The notes under the pieces: generated by a model
Told to the model about the DNA's origin: nothing
Database searches by the model: none
What the model saw: only the letters and a program-made list of their open reading frames with translations
Position numbers and translations under genes: made by a program
NCBI GenBank assembly: GCA_900556975.1
Contig: USQZ01000037.1
Location: 1-17,112 of the forward strand
Origin: an uncultured Clostridium sp.
GTDB taxonomy: Bacteria > Bacillota > Clostridia > TANB77 > CAG-508
DNA: 17,112 bases
Reading direction: 5' to 3'
In this document: piece after piece, positions 1 through 6,410 of the stretch
Layout of the letters: every line of letters starts with the position of its first letter
Numbering within the stretch: position 1 is the first letter of the stretch

Positions 1-55
1 ATGACTCAAAATCATGCGGGAAACCATGTGGGTTCGAGTCCCACCATCGGTACCA
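1..55 (+). tRNA. tRNA-Leu(CAA), 5' end cut off by the window
   Basis: The 3' part of a tRNA is visible. The anticodon stem 1-4/12-15 encloses the loop CTCAAAA (5-11), with anticodon CAA at 7-9. An 11-nt extra arm (17-27) follows, then the T stem 28-32/40-44 with loop TTCGAGT, the acceptor strand CATCGGT (45-51), discriminator A52 and an encoded CCA (53-55). Anticodon CAA, the extended variable region and discriminator A fit leucine (UUG codons). The acceptor 5' strand and D arm lie outside the window, so the identity rests on the anticodon and the variable arm. Confidence 0.85.
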
Positions 56-70
56 TTTCAAAAAGATGAA

Positions 71-112
71 ATTGCTGTATTCCTTTGAAACAAAGGAATA
101 CAGCAATTTTTG
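71..112 (+). terminator. intrinsic terminator after tRNA-Leu
   Basis: A perfect 17-bp stem (71-87 with 91-107) closes an AAA loop and is followed by a T-rich tract. It lies 15 nt after the tRNA CCA, so it ends the tRNA transcript. Confidence 0.85.
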
Positions 113-211
113 ATTTTATTTTAAAAGTGATAAAAAGCGGTATAAATGGGCATATTTTGATATAAAAAACCCAAAAATTTCCCAAGTTTGTATTTATATA
201 TTATTTATAGA

Positions 212-311
212 AAAATAAAAAAGCTTAACACTTGTCATCAAGTATTAAGCTTTTTTACACTTTTCATCTAAACATTAATGTTTAGGCATTGGCATACCGC
301 CTCAAATATCT
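212..311 (-). ncRNA. putative ~100-nt small transcript with a tiny ORF
   Basis: On the minus strand a sigma-A-like promoter (318-346) is followed, about 100 nt later, by a strong hairpin terminator (217-256). Between them are a Shine-Dalgarno-like GAGGCGG (303-297) and two in-frame ATGs, at 295 and 289, that lead to a stop: MPMPKH, or MPKH from the better-spaced second ATG. An 18-bp perfect palindrome at 268-285 overlaps the end of this ORF. This could be a leader or regulatory RNA, a decayed mini-gene, or one half of a type I toxin-antitoxin-like arrangement. No known RNA family was recognised. The boundaries are inferred from the signals only. Confidence 0.4.
217..256 (-). terminator. terminator for the small RNA and/or the MazF-like gene
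   Basis: An 18-bp stem (217-234 with 239-256, one mismatch) encloses the loop TCAT. The A/T flanks give a U tract on either strand, so it may act in both directions. Confidence 0.75.
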
Positions 312-317
312 ATATTC

Positions 318-346
318 AATATAGCATGTTAGATAAAATAAGTCAA
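318..346 (-). promoter_or_regulatory. sigma-A-type promoter of the small transcript
   Basis: Minus strand: -35 TTGACT (346-341), 17-bp spacer, -10 TATATT (323-318). The predicted transcription start is near 311, about 90 nt downstream of the MazF-like stop codon. Confidence 0.55.
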
Positions 347-401
347 CTTAAATATAAAAAATTTTATATTTATATAATTATTATATGCAAAATAAAAAAT
401 A

Positions 402-995
402 TTATTGATTATTTTTTATTTTTTGCATTTTATAATGTATAGGTTCAAATATCTGTTCAAATAATTTATTATAGATTTTGTTAAAGAATTGACTAGAGGT
501 TTTACCTAATCGCGAAATAACTCTATTTTTATCAATATATTTTGCTTCATATAGCATTACAACAGTATTTTTTTGAAAACCATCATTAGGGGTTCCAATT
601 TCAAATTCTGGATAAATATCACCATTTTTATTTTTTCTTGGAATACCGCTTGAGCAAGGAACTATGAATACTTTTGTGGCAGTTTCTTTTATAACAATAG
701 CAGGATGAATATAGGCAAATTCACGGTCATAATTATTCCATCCTAAATCAACTAGAAGAATTTCACCTAAATTATATTTAGTAAAGTTATTCTGCCTAGA
801 GGCTGATAAATGTTTTTCGTTTGATTCTATCCATAAGGCTATTTCATATGCTGATTGCTCTGTTAATTTAAATTCATAATTTTTTAAAGATGTGAAGAAT
901 TCTTTTTTTAATTTCTCATCCGTCGCGAATTTTATATTTTTAAATTTTGTATCGTTTCTTTTGATTAAATTTATAATATTCTTATTTATATTCAT
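402..995 (-). CDS. MazF/PemK-like toxin-fold protein with N-terminal extension
   Basis: The C-terminal ~110 residues match the MazF/PemK growth-inhibitor (endoribonuclease) fold. There is a first strand GEILLVDLGW, then HPAIVIK and VFIVPCSS strands, then KNTVVMLYEAKYIDKNRVISR, which aligns with the usual conserved Ser/Thr-Val-Val and 'ldk-Rli-klG' segment. The first ~75 residues form a charged helical extension. MazF proteins are usually about 110 residues, so this ~197-aa form is long. Two starts are possible. ATG 1007 abuts the AAAGG with no spacer, whereas ATG 995 lies 8-9 nt after AAAGGATGG, so 995 is preferred; the longer form adds only MVTY. No MazE/PemI-like antitoxin gene adjoins it, and a consensus promoter drives it alone. 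RNase activity is a family inference. The protein may instead be a regulatory or solitary MazF-like variant. Confidence 0.75.
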   Translation of the reverse strand: MNINKNIINLIKRNDTKFKNIKFATDEKLKKEFFTSLKNYEFKLTEQSAYEIALWIESNEKHLSASRQNNFTKYNLGEILLVDLGWNNYDREFAYIHPAIVIKETATKVFIVPCSSGIPRKNKNGDIYPEFEIGTPNDGFQKNTVVMLYEAKYIDKNRVISRLGKTSSQFFNKIYNKLFEQIFEPIHYKMQKIKNNQ

Positions 996-1022
996 ATAAG
1001 TTACCATCCTTTATCTTCCAAA

Positions 1023-1051
1023 ATTATACAATAGGTTCACGCAAAAGTCAA
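1023..1051 (-). promoter_or_regulatory. strong promoter of the MazF-like gene
   Basis: Minus strand TTGACT (1051-1046), 17-bp spacer, TATAAT (1028-1023). The start of transcription would be about 20 nt before the ATG. A CGCAAA/TTTGCG inverted repeat (1040-1045 and 1069-1074) brackets the -35 box and could be an operator. Confidence 0.7.
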
Positions 1052-1225
1052 TGCTAGCAAAACAAAAGTTTGCGAAAAATGCGTGTATAATTATTAGAAA
1101 ATATTATAGTGATTAAATATAAAAAATTTGCATATGTGAATATAGCTTTGATCAATGTGCCAAATTTACTGAGATACATATATTTGAGAAACGTACAAAT
1201 CTTTTTACAGTAATTTTTGGAATAA

Positions 1226-1254
1226 TTGTTTTTATACAGATTTTATGGTATAAA
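1226..1254 (+). promoter_or_regulatory. candidate promoter for the HD-domain gene
   Basis: TTGTTT (1226-1231), 17-bp spacer, TATAAA (1249-1254), about 45 nt ahead of the ATG. It is divergent from the MazF-like promoter. Confidence 0.5.
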
Positions 1255-1297
1255 TAATGAGAATAAATTATAATAAAAAACATAGAAAGGTTTTAAA

Positions 1298-2071
1298 ATG
1301 ATTGATTTTAGAAAAGCACAAGAGAGTTTCGAAGAATACTTAAAAGACTATGATTTAGAAAATGGAAGTATTAAATTAAAAATAAGACATACATACGAAG
1401 TAGTTAAAAAAAGTGAGTATATAGCAACAGGGTTAAAACTAGATAAAGAAAATATTGAACTTGCAAAAGTAATAGCATTGTTACACGATATAGGAAGATT
1501 TGAGCAAATAAAAGACTTTAAAGACTTCAATGATAAACAAATAGAACACGCAGAGTTTGGCGTAAAAGTATTATTTGGAGAAAATTTAATAACGAAATTT
1601 ATAGAAGATAGAAAATATGATAACATAATTAATAAAGCAATATATAATCATAATAAATTTAAAATAGAAGATAACCTAAGCAATATTGAGTTACTTCATT
1701 GTAAAATAATAAGAGATGCAGATAAGCTTGATAACTTTAGAGTTAAACAATATGATAAACTAGAAGATATGTTTCCAAAAATATATAATAAGGAAACCAT
1801 AAATTATGAAAAAATAAGTGAAAAAGTATATGAAGATTTTATGAAACAAAAATGCATCAAATTAGAAGATAGAAAAACAATAATTGATTATTGGGTTTGC
1901 GTAATAGCTTTTATATTTGATTTGAATTTTGATATATCTTTAAATTATGTGAAAGAAAATAATTATATTGATATTCTTGTAGATAGAATTGATTATAAAA
2001 ATGAAGATACAAAACAGAAGATGGAAGATATACGAAGATGCGCAAAAGAGTATATAGAAAATAAAAATTAA
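1298..2071 (+). CDS. HD-domain metal-dependent phosphohydrolase
   Basis: This 257-aa soluble protein carries an HD-superfamily signature. His31 lies in an N-terminal helix, His63-Asp64 in ALLHDIGRFEQ, followed by His84, His118 and the closing Asp142 in IIRDADKLDN. This spacing is typical of HD hydrolases that bind one or two metals and cleave phosphoester bonds, often of nucleotides. The His84 and His118 residues between the HD pair and the last Asp suggest a binuclear site. No second domain (RelA, GYP, helicase) is visible, so the substrate cannot be given. The RBS GAAAGG precedes the ATG. A separate extended -10 lies just downstream, before the next gene, so it may be a monocistronic unit. 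Confidence 0.85.
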   Translation: MIDFRKAQESFEEYLKDYDLENGSIKLKIRHTYEVVKKSEYIATGLKLDKENIELAKVIALLHDIGRFEQIKDFKDFNDKQIEHAEFGVKVLFGENLITKFIEDRKYDNIINKAIYNHNKFKIEDNLSNIELLHCKIIRDADKLDNFRVKQYDKLEDMFPKIYNKETINYEKISEKVYEDFMKQKCIKLEDRKTIIDYWVCVIAFIFDLNFDISLNYVKENNYIDILVDRIDYKNEDTKQKMEDIRRCAKEYIENKN

Positions 2072-2095
2072 ATATATTCAAAAAAATTTTATATA

Positions 2096-2104
2096 TGTTA
2101 TACT
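2096..2104 (+). promoter_or_regulatory. extended -10 element before the transpeptidase gene
   Basis: TGTTATACT forms an extended -10 (TGn plus TATACT, 2099-2104) about 33 nt ahead of the ATG at 2137. The -35 hexamer at the matching distance is poor, which is tolerated with extended -10 promoters. Confidence 0.4.
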
Positions 2105-2136
2105 GAAAATTAAGGAAAAAAAGAGGGAGAATTAAG

Positions 2137-2340
2137 ATGAACAAAATAGTCAATTTTATTAAATGTCACAAACTAGCTAGTATAGCTATAATATGCGTAT
2201 TAGCAGCATTAGTAGTACTATGTATATTACTAAATCAAAACAAAAAAACTAATACACCAACTCGGAATCGGACAAGTTTCTCAAAAGGAAAACGAGACAG
2301 CTCCAATGAAGGAAAACATTATTTTAAACTTAGACGCTAA
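2137..2340 (+). pseudogene. 5' part (membrane anchor) of the frameshifted L,D-transpeptidase
   Basis: This reading frame has the gene's only good start. GAGGGAGA lies about 8 nt before the ATG, and the product begins with a cytoplasmic basic stretch followed by one hydrophobic helix (residues ~13-32, ASIAIICVLAALVVLCILL). That is the expected N-terminal signal anchor of an exported wall enzyme. After NQNKKTNTP the frame turns into low-quality basic sequence and stops at 2338. The +1 frame is open from 2234 and continues into the transpeptidase. The two pieces therefore read as one gene broken by a single extra base (or two missing bases), probably between about 2242 (a run of seven A) and 2270. 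This may be a real mutation, a phase-variable site or a sequencing error. Confidence 0.7.
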
Positions 2341-3529
2341 GGGGCTAGAAGTTGGAACAAACTTTGCAATATTTGAAAGCATAACAAAACTTAGTGATGA
2401 TTCAAATACAGACCAATCTAAAACTGATGCCGAAAAAAATACAACAGATTCAAATAACGATACAGATGTAGCAGATAATGCTACTGAAAATGAAAAAAAC
2501 GTTGAAAAAACATTCATAATTATATCTTTGGAAGATCCATCATTCGAAGAAACAGTATCAAATATAGAAGATTATGAAACAGGTACATTATCAGAAAATG
2601 GCTTTGAAGTAACTACATCTAACCAAGATTTAATTGTATTATCAAAATTAGATGCAGAGAACTTGCAAAATTCTATAACAGTAATAAATAGCAATTACCA
2701 AGCAGACAACAGTTGGGATACTACAAATGATGCTGTTGATACAAAAGTTGATTTAAGTAAAGAAAAAAATAATTCAAACGGACCAAAATATTATATAAAA
2801 GTTTCTTACACATCAAACGTTGTTGCAATATATACTAAAGATGACTCTGGTGAGTATAACAATTTAGTAAAAACAATGGTATGTTCAACAGGAACAGCAA
2901 CACCAAGAGGCGGAGTTTATAAATTAAATACAAAATATAGATGGTTGCCTTTATTCGGAAATGTTTATGGACAATATTGTTCAAGAATAACTGGTTATAT
3001 CTTATTCCATTCAGTACCTTACTTAAGAAATCGTGAACCGGATTCACTTGAATATTGGGAATATGATAAATTAGGAACAGCTGCATCAGCAGGTTGTGTA
3101 AGACTTACAGTTGCAGATGCAAAATGGATTTATGATAATTGTGCAAGCGGTTGCTACGTAGAATTCTGCACAACATTAAATGTATCAAAACCATCTGCAG
3201 CAAAAATTTCTTCAAATGAAGCCTGCAGAAACTATGATCCAACTGATCCAGTAGCAAATAATCCTTGGAGAAATTATGTAGAACCAACACCATCTGTAGA
3301 ACCTTCAACACCAACTGAAAGCCCAAAAGCGGATCCAACACCAGAGCCAAAACCAGATGAGACACCAAATCCAGATTCAACTGATAAGCCAGATTCAGAA
3401 GATCCAGATTCTAAAAAAGACCAAGGTCAAGATAAAGATCCAGAAAATAAAACAGATCAAAATCCAGATAAAGAACCTACGAAAGACAATACTACAAATA
3501 CAGTAAATGAAACATCAGAGCAAGAATAA
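2306..3529 (+). CDS. L,D-transpeptidase (YkuD domain), catalytic part
   Basis: L,D-transpeptidases cross-link peptidoglycan stem peptides (3-3 links) or anchor proteins outside the membrane. The YkuD catalytic domain covers about residues 155-295. The strand YYIKVSYTSNVVAIYTK is followed by a TGTATPRGGVY substrate-side motif, ILFHSVPY with His235, and TAASAGCVRL with nucleophile Cys264, so the catalytic His and Cys are intact. An acidic Asn/Asp/Thr-rich linker precedes the domain. The tail (about 330-407) is rich in Pro, Asp, Glu and Lys, resembling a wall-spanning spacer. ATG 2306 has no RBS and no signal sequence, so it is almost certainly not the true start; translation would be expected from 2137 in the other frame. 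Frame 2 is open upstream back to 2234. Confidence 0.85.
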   Translation: MKENIILNLDAKGLEVGTNFAIFESITKLSDDSNTDQSKTDAEKNTTDSNNDTDVADNATENEKNVEKTFIIISLEDPSFEETVSNIEDYETGTLSENGFEVTTSNQDLIVLSKLDAENLQNSITVINSNYQADNSWDTTNDAVDTKVDLSKEKNNSNGPKYYIKVSYTSNVVAIYTKDDSGEYNNLVKTMVCSTGTATPRGGVYKLNTKYRWLPLFGNVYGQYCSRITGYILFHSVPYLRNREPDSLEYWEYDKLGTAASAGCVRLTVADAKWIYDNCASGCYVEFCTTLNVSKPSAAKISSNEACRNYDPTDPVANNPWRNYVEPTPSVEPSTPTESPKADPTPEPKPDETPNPDSTDKPDSEDPDSKKDQGQDKDPENKTDQNPDKEPTKDNTTNTVNETSEQE

Positions 3530-3542
3530 ATTAATACATAAC

Positions 3543-3584
3543 AAAAGCCTATAGTATATGAATTATGATACTCTAGGCTTTTAA
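3543..3584 (+). terminator. terminator after the transpeptidase gene
   Basis: A 15-bp stem (3543-3557 with 3568-3582, one mismatch) has a 10-nt loop and ends in TTTT. It follows the stop codon by about 14 nt. Confidence 0.7.
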
Positions 3585-3739
3585 AATTAAAAGAAATAAA
3601 GGCAGTAATAAAATGATATTCCAAAAGTTATATCAAGCGGAAATATTGTTATTTCAAGAATAAATTAAATTATGCTACTATAATATATGTAATAGTTATT
3701 AAAAAACAGATACTAATCATTATTAGGAGGTAAATTAAA

Positions 3740-4732
3740 ATGAGAAAGCGGATGAATACTTATTTAGCAATTGCCATAACAACATATTGCAATTATAAAT
3801 GTTTTTATTGCAAGGAAGGCGGAGAGAGTATTTCAAAAGAAAAAGAAACCATATCTTTGCAAAATATAAAAAGAATCATTGATAACGCATATGATGAGGG
3901 AATAAGAAACTTCAGAATAACAGGCGGTGAACCAACAGGAGTAAGTTACTTTGGTGAGCTGGTACAGTACATTATGAGCTTCGACAATACTAAAGTAAGA
4001 ATTAACACCAATGGCTACAAACTATTGGAACACGTACACATACTAGAAAAATATAAGCAACGGATTGATATCGTTTTCAGTGTTGATAGTCTATCCGAAA
4101 CCTTAAATGGAGTTCACTTCCCAAAACACCTTTCTGAAGATGTTATAAAGATAACAAAAGTACTTAAAGAAAAAGAGATTCCTGTAAGATACAACGTAGT
4201 CGTAACTTCATTAAATAAATGTGAAGTCGAGAAGCTAGTATTAAAAGCAATAGATGAACTACAGGTAAACGTCAAGTTGCTTGACTTGAATAAATTTTCT
4301 GAATATCTAGGATGTGCAGGAAAGGTACAAGGTGAAGAAGCAATTGCGTTATGGAATAAACTGTTTGTGCCAATGAAAAAATTTTATGATTTTCTAGAGA
4401 AAATCTCAAATGATTCAGATGCCGAATGGACAACAGGATTCATAGGTAAAGGAAATGGGATTCCAATGAGCTCTTTTTCAAGAGGACAAAATTGGATTCA
4501 AGTAAAAGATTCAACACGAGAAGCAAAATATTGTCAATTCTGCAAAAATAGTTGCAAATGGTATGAACAGAGAAGTTGCCAAGAAGGAGTATTTAGTCTG
4601 TTTTTGTCATCGAACTTAACCTTGCATTTATCTGGATGCAAAAACAAATCTATTCATTTTGACTTAAACGGATGTGATGATGAACAAATGAAAAAAGCAT
4701 TCAATAAATTATTAGATATCATGGAGAATTAA
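3740..4732 (+). CDS. MoaA-like radical SAM protein
   Basis: This 330-aa protein carries the radical SAM cluster motif CxxxCxxC (Cys17, Cys21, Cys24, in CNYKCFYC) and the SAM-binding ITGGEP near residue 60. It also has a later Cys set, Cys265-x2-Cys268-x3-Cys272, Cys280 and Cys300, suggesting a second auxiliary 4Fe-4S cluster. The layout and length resemble MoaA, which forms the first intermediate of molybdopterin (MoaA C-terminus CxxC...C). However, no other molybdopterin genes are nearby and the C-terminal Cys spacing differs, so it may act on another substrate. No small peptide substrate gene was found beside it. The start is supported by TAGGAGG 9-10 nt upstream; a TATAAT at 3679-3684 could be its -10 but lacks a good -35. 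A diverged copy of its last ~33 bases recurs 90 bp downstream. Confidence 0.85.
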   Translation: MRKRMNTYLAIAITTYCNYKCFYCKEGGESISKEKETISLQNIKRIIDNAYDEGIRNFRITGGEPTGVSYFGELVQYIMSFDNTKVRINTNGYKLLEHVHILEKYKQRIDIVFSVDSLSETLNGVHFPKHLSEDVIKITKVLKEKEIPVRYNVVVTSLNKCEVEKLVLKAIDELQVNVKLLDLNKFSEYLGCAGKVQGEEAIALWNKLFVPMKKFYDFLEKISNDSDAEWTTGFIGKGNGIPMSSFSRGQNWIQVKDSTREAKYCQFCKNSCKWYEQRSCQEGVFSLFLSSNLTLHLSGCKNKSIHFDLNGCDDEQMKKAFNKLLDIMEN

Positions 4733-4823
4733 AGTTTCCATCAAGAGTAATTTGATATAGCAGATAATTAAAATTATTATCAAGAGCAATTTAATAAAAT
4801 ACTAGATATCATGAAGTATTAAA
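4701..4823 (+). repeat. degenerate direct repeat of the radical SAM gene's 3' end
   Basis: Bases 4701-4733 (last codons, TAA stop and following A) recur at 4791-4823 with 28 of 33 identical, an offset of exactly 90 bp. A second pair, TCAAGAGTAATTTGATA (4741) and TCAAGAGCAATTTAATA (near 4780), lies between them. This suggests an old tandem duplication or rearrangement of the gene tail. Confidence 0.55.
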
Positions 4824-4898
4824 CTATAATGAATTGCAAAGAAAATTTTATAATTATTAATGCAAAAAATAAATGGATTTATTGATAATAAAAAAATG

Positions 4899-4933
4899 AA
4901 AGCATGGAATATGTTGAATATTTCATGCTTTTG
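4899..4933 (+). terminator. hairpin before the LysR gene
   Basis: A 14-bp stem (4899-4912 with 4918-4931, one G-T pair) closes a 5-nt loop. A short T run ends the right arm. It probably ends the radical SAM transcript. It sits only ~28 nt before the LysR start, so it may instead act on the LysR leader. Confidence 0.5.
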
Positions 4934-4960
4934 TGATATAAAGGCATAGGAGTGAGAAAT

Positions 4961-5827
4961 ATGATAGACTTTGAATTATATAGAATATTTGTTGCGGTTG
5001 CAGATGAAGAAAACATAACAAGAGCAAGTGAAAAACTAAATATTTCACAACCTGCAATTACAAAACAAATTAAAAATCTAGAAAATCAATTATCAATAAA
5101 AGTATTTGAACGCAAAAGTAAGGGAGTAGCCTTAACAAACGAAGGCAAGAAAATATATGAAAAATTAAAAAATCCTATAGAAGAACTTAACAAAATAGAT
5201 GCTCAAATAGGAAAAGAAAAAATTATTAATATAGGAACTCATAACCATATGGGAGGACTAATTTTTGGACAAGCAATAAACCAATACACATTAAAATATC
5301 CAAATGTTAATTTGAACTTAGTATGTGAAAAAATGGATGAGTTATTAAGGAAATTAAAAAACAAAGAAATTGATATAGTTTTTGCAAAAAAATATGATAA
5401 CGAAGAAGTACCAAAAGGCCTAAAATTTATTAAGATTGGAAACATGCATGAAACATTTATTGTGAATAAACAATCAGAAATGGCAGGTCAAACCTTAACA
5501 TTTGATAACCTAAAAGGAAAAATGATTTATATTCCAAGAGAATATGAACAAACAACTAAAAGAATCAAAGAACTAACCCAAAACTCAGATATAGATTTAA
5601 AATTAAGCAACTACAGATCCATAGTTCGTTTAGTAAATGAAGGAATGGTTATAGGAGTTGTAACCGCGGAATACCTATACGACTGGGAATGGAAAGAATT
5701 CAATTTAGTAGAAGTTAAAAATAATATAGGACTTGGAGAATGTGAATTTGGAATTTATTTAAATTCTAATAAATTCAGAGAATTAGATTTATTAATAGAT
5801 ATTATAAAAAAGAATTTTAATAAATAA
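4961..5827 (+). CDS. LysR-family transcriptional regulator
   Basis: This 288-aa protein has the N-terminal LysR winged helix-turn-helix (residues 1-60: LYRIFVAVADEENITRASEK, then LNISQPAITKQIKNLENQL and LFER-like KVFERKSKGVALTNEGK). A periplasmic-binding-type effector domain follows (about 88-288, INIGTHNHMGGLIFG onward). A GTG at 4952 would add MRN, but AGGAG at 4948 is correctly placed for ATG 4961. LysR proteins usually bind upstream of a neighbouring target and respond to a small ligand. The radical SAM gene lies upstream on the same strand and an unrelated gene has its own promoter downstream, so the target is not evident. A ~220-bp spacer and a hairpin precede it. Confidence 0.9.
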   Translation: MIDFELYRIFVAVADEENITRASEKLNISQPAITKQIKNLENQLSIKVFERKSKGVALTNEGKKIYEKLKNPIEELNKIDAQIGKEKIINIGTHNHMGGLIFGQAINQYTLKYPNVNLNLVCEKMDELLRKLKNKEIDIVFAKKYDNEEVPKGLKFIKIGNMHETFIVNKQSEMAGQTLTFDNLKGKMIYIPREYEQTTKRIKELTQNSDIDLKLSNYRSIVRLVNEGMVIGVVTAEYLYDWEWKEFNLVEVKNNIGLGECEFGIYLNSNKFRELDLLIDIIKKNFNK

Positions 5828-5833
5828 AATACA

Positions 5834-5866
5834 AAAGCTTTTGCAATAGCAAGAGCTTTATTTTTT
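5834..5866 (+). terminator. terminator after the LysR gene
   Basis: An 11-bp stem (5834-5844 with 5849-5859, one G-T pair) with loop AATA is followed by six T. Confidence 0.8.
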
Positions 5867-5876
5867 CGAAAAATGA

Positions 5877-5905
5877 TTGAAAAAAATAATTGTTATCTAT
5901 ATAAT
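5877..5905 (+). promoter_or_regulatory. promoter of the HipA-like kinase module
   Basis: TTGAAA (5877-5882), 17-bp spacer, TATAAT (5900-5905). It is followed by a purine-rich GGAAGAAAGGG (5917-5927) and an 8-bp inverted repeat AATCAATT/AATTGATT (5931-5938 and 5947-5954). The repeat lies between that SD-like element and the likely ATG and could affect translation. Confidence 0.7.
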
Positions 5906-5966
5906 AAGAGCAATAAGGAAGAAAGGGATTAATCAATTTTCTATATAATTGATTATACGAGAAGTT

Positions 5967-6392
5967 ATGGAAAATACACAAAAGATGGCCTATGCAGAGG
6001 TAGGAAGAATTTTAGATATATTGGGAGATAACTATAAGAAAAAAGTTCCTTCAAAAATTAGAGAACTTTTTTACAAAGAAGATAACCCACAAGTAGATAT
6101 AAATTTAAGTAATATAAATGATAAAAAAATTAGTAGAAAAGCACTAATCATTTTAAGTGTTTTAAACTTAAAATATTGGGAAGATAATCCTCAAAAAAAG
6201 CAGAGATTAAAAATAGCATATTTAGAAAATGAAGTGAAATATAGAGAAAAATTCAAAGAAAACAGCTGGCTAAACGAGAAAAAAGAAGAAGCAAAAACAG
6301 CTACAGTACCAACAACAGAACTAATTGTGAGGAAAGAAACTTTAGGAGAAAAAATTAGAAAATTCTTTAAGAATTTATTTAAGAGAAAGTGA
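5967..6392 (+). CDS. unrecognised partner gene of the HipA-like kinase
   Basis: The 141-aa protein (147 aa from TTG 5949) is soluble, with two helical blocks: MAYAEVGRILDILGDNYKKK then ALIILSVLNLKYW. A Lys/Glu-rich stretch and a strongly basic C-terminus (IRKFFKNLFKRK) follow. No helix-turn-helix signature is clear, so it is not an obvious HipB-type antitoxin. It ends 18 bp before the kinase gene under one promoter, so the two are probably co-expressed and may interact. The start is uncertain. ATG 5967 has only a weak GAGAAG 2 nt away; TTG 5949 has none in range; ATG 5985 (MAYAEV) is also possible. The strong SD-like GGAAGAAAGGG is 40 nt upstream of ATG 5967, separated by a hairpin. Function is unknown; an antitoxin or adaptor role is inference from position only. 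Confidence 0.7.
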   Translation: MENTQKMAYAEVGRILDILGDNYKKKVPSKIRELFYKEDNPQVDINLSNINDKKISRKALIILSVLNLKYWEDNPQKKQRLKIAYLENEVKYREKFKENSWLNEKKEEAKTATVPTTELIVRKETLGEKIRKFFKNLFKRK

Positions 6393-6410
6393 GATAGTTG
6401 AGGGAAGAAT

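Noticed and set aside
2242..2249. A AAA AAA C as a programmed -1 frameshift signal in the transpeptidase gene
   Set aside because: The sequence resembles a -1 slippery heptamer, but the downstream frame requires +1 (or -2), so classical -1 slippage would not join the two parts.
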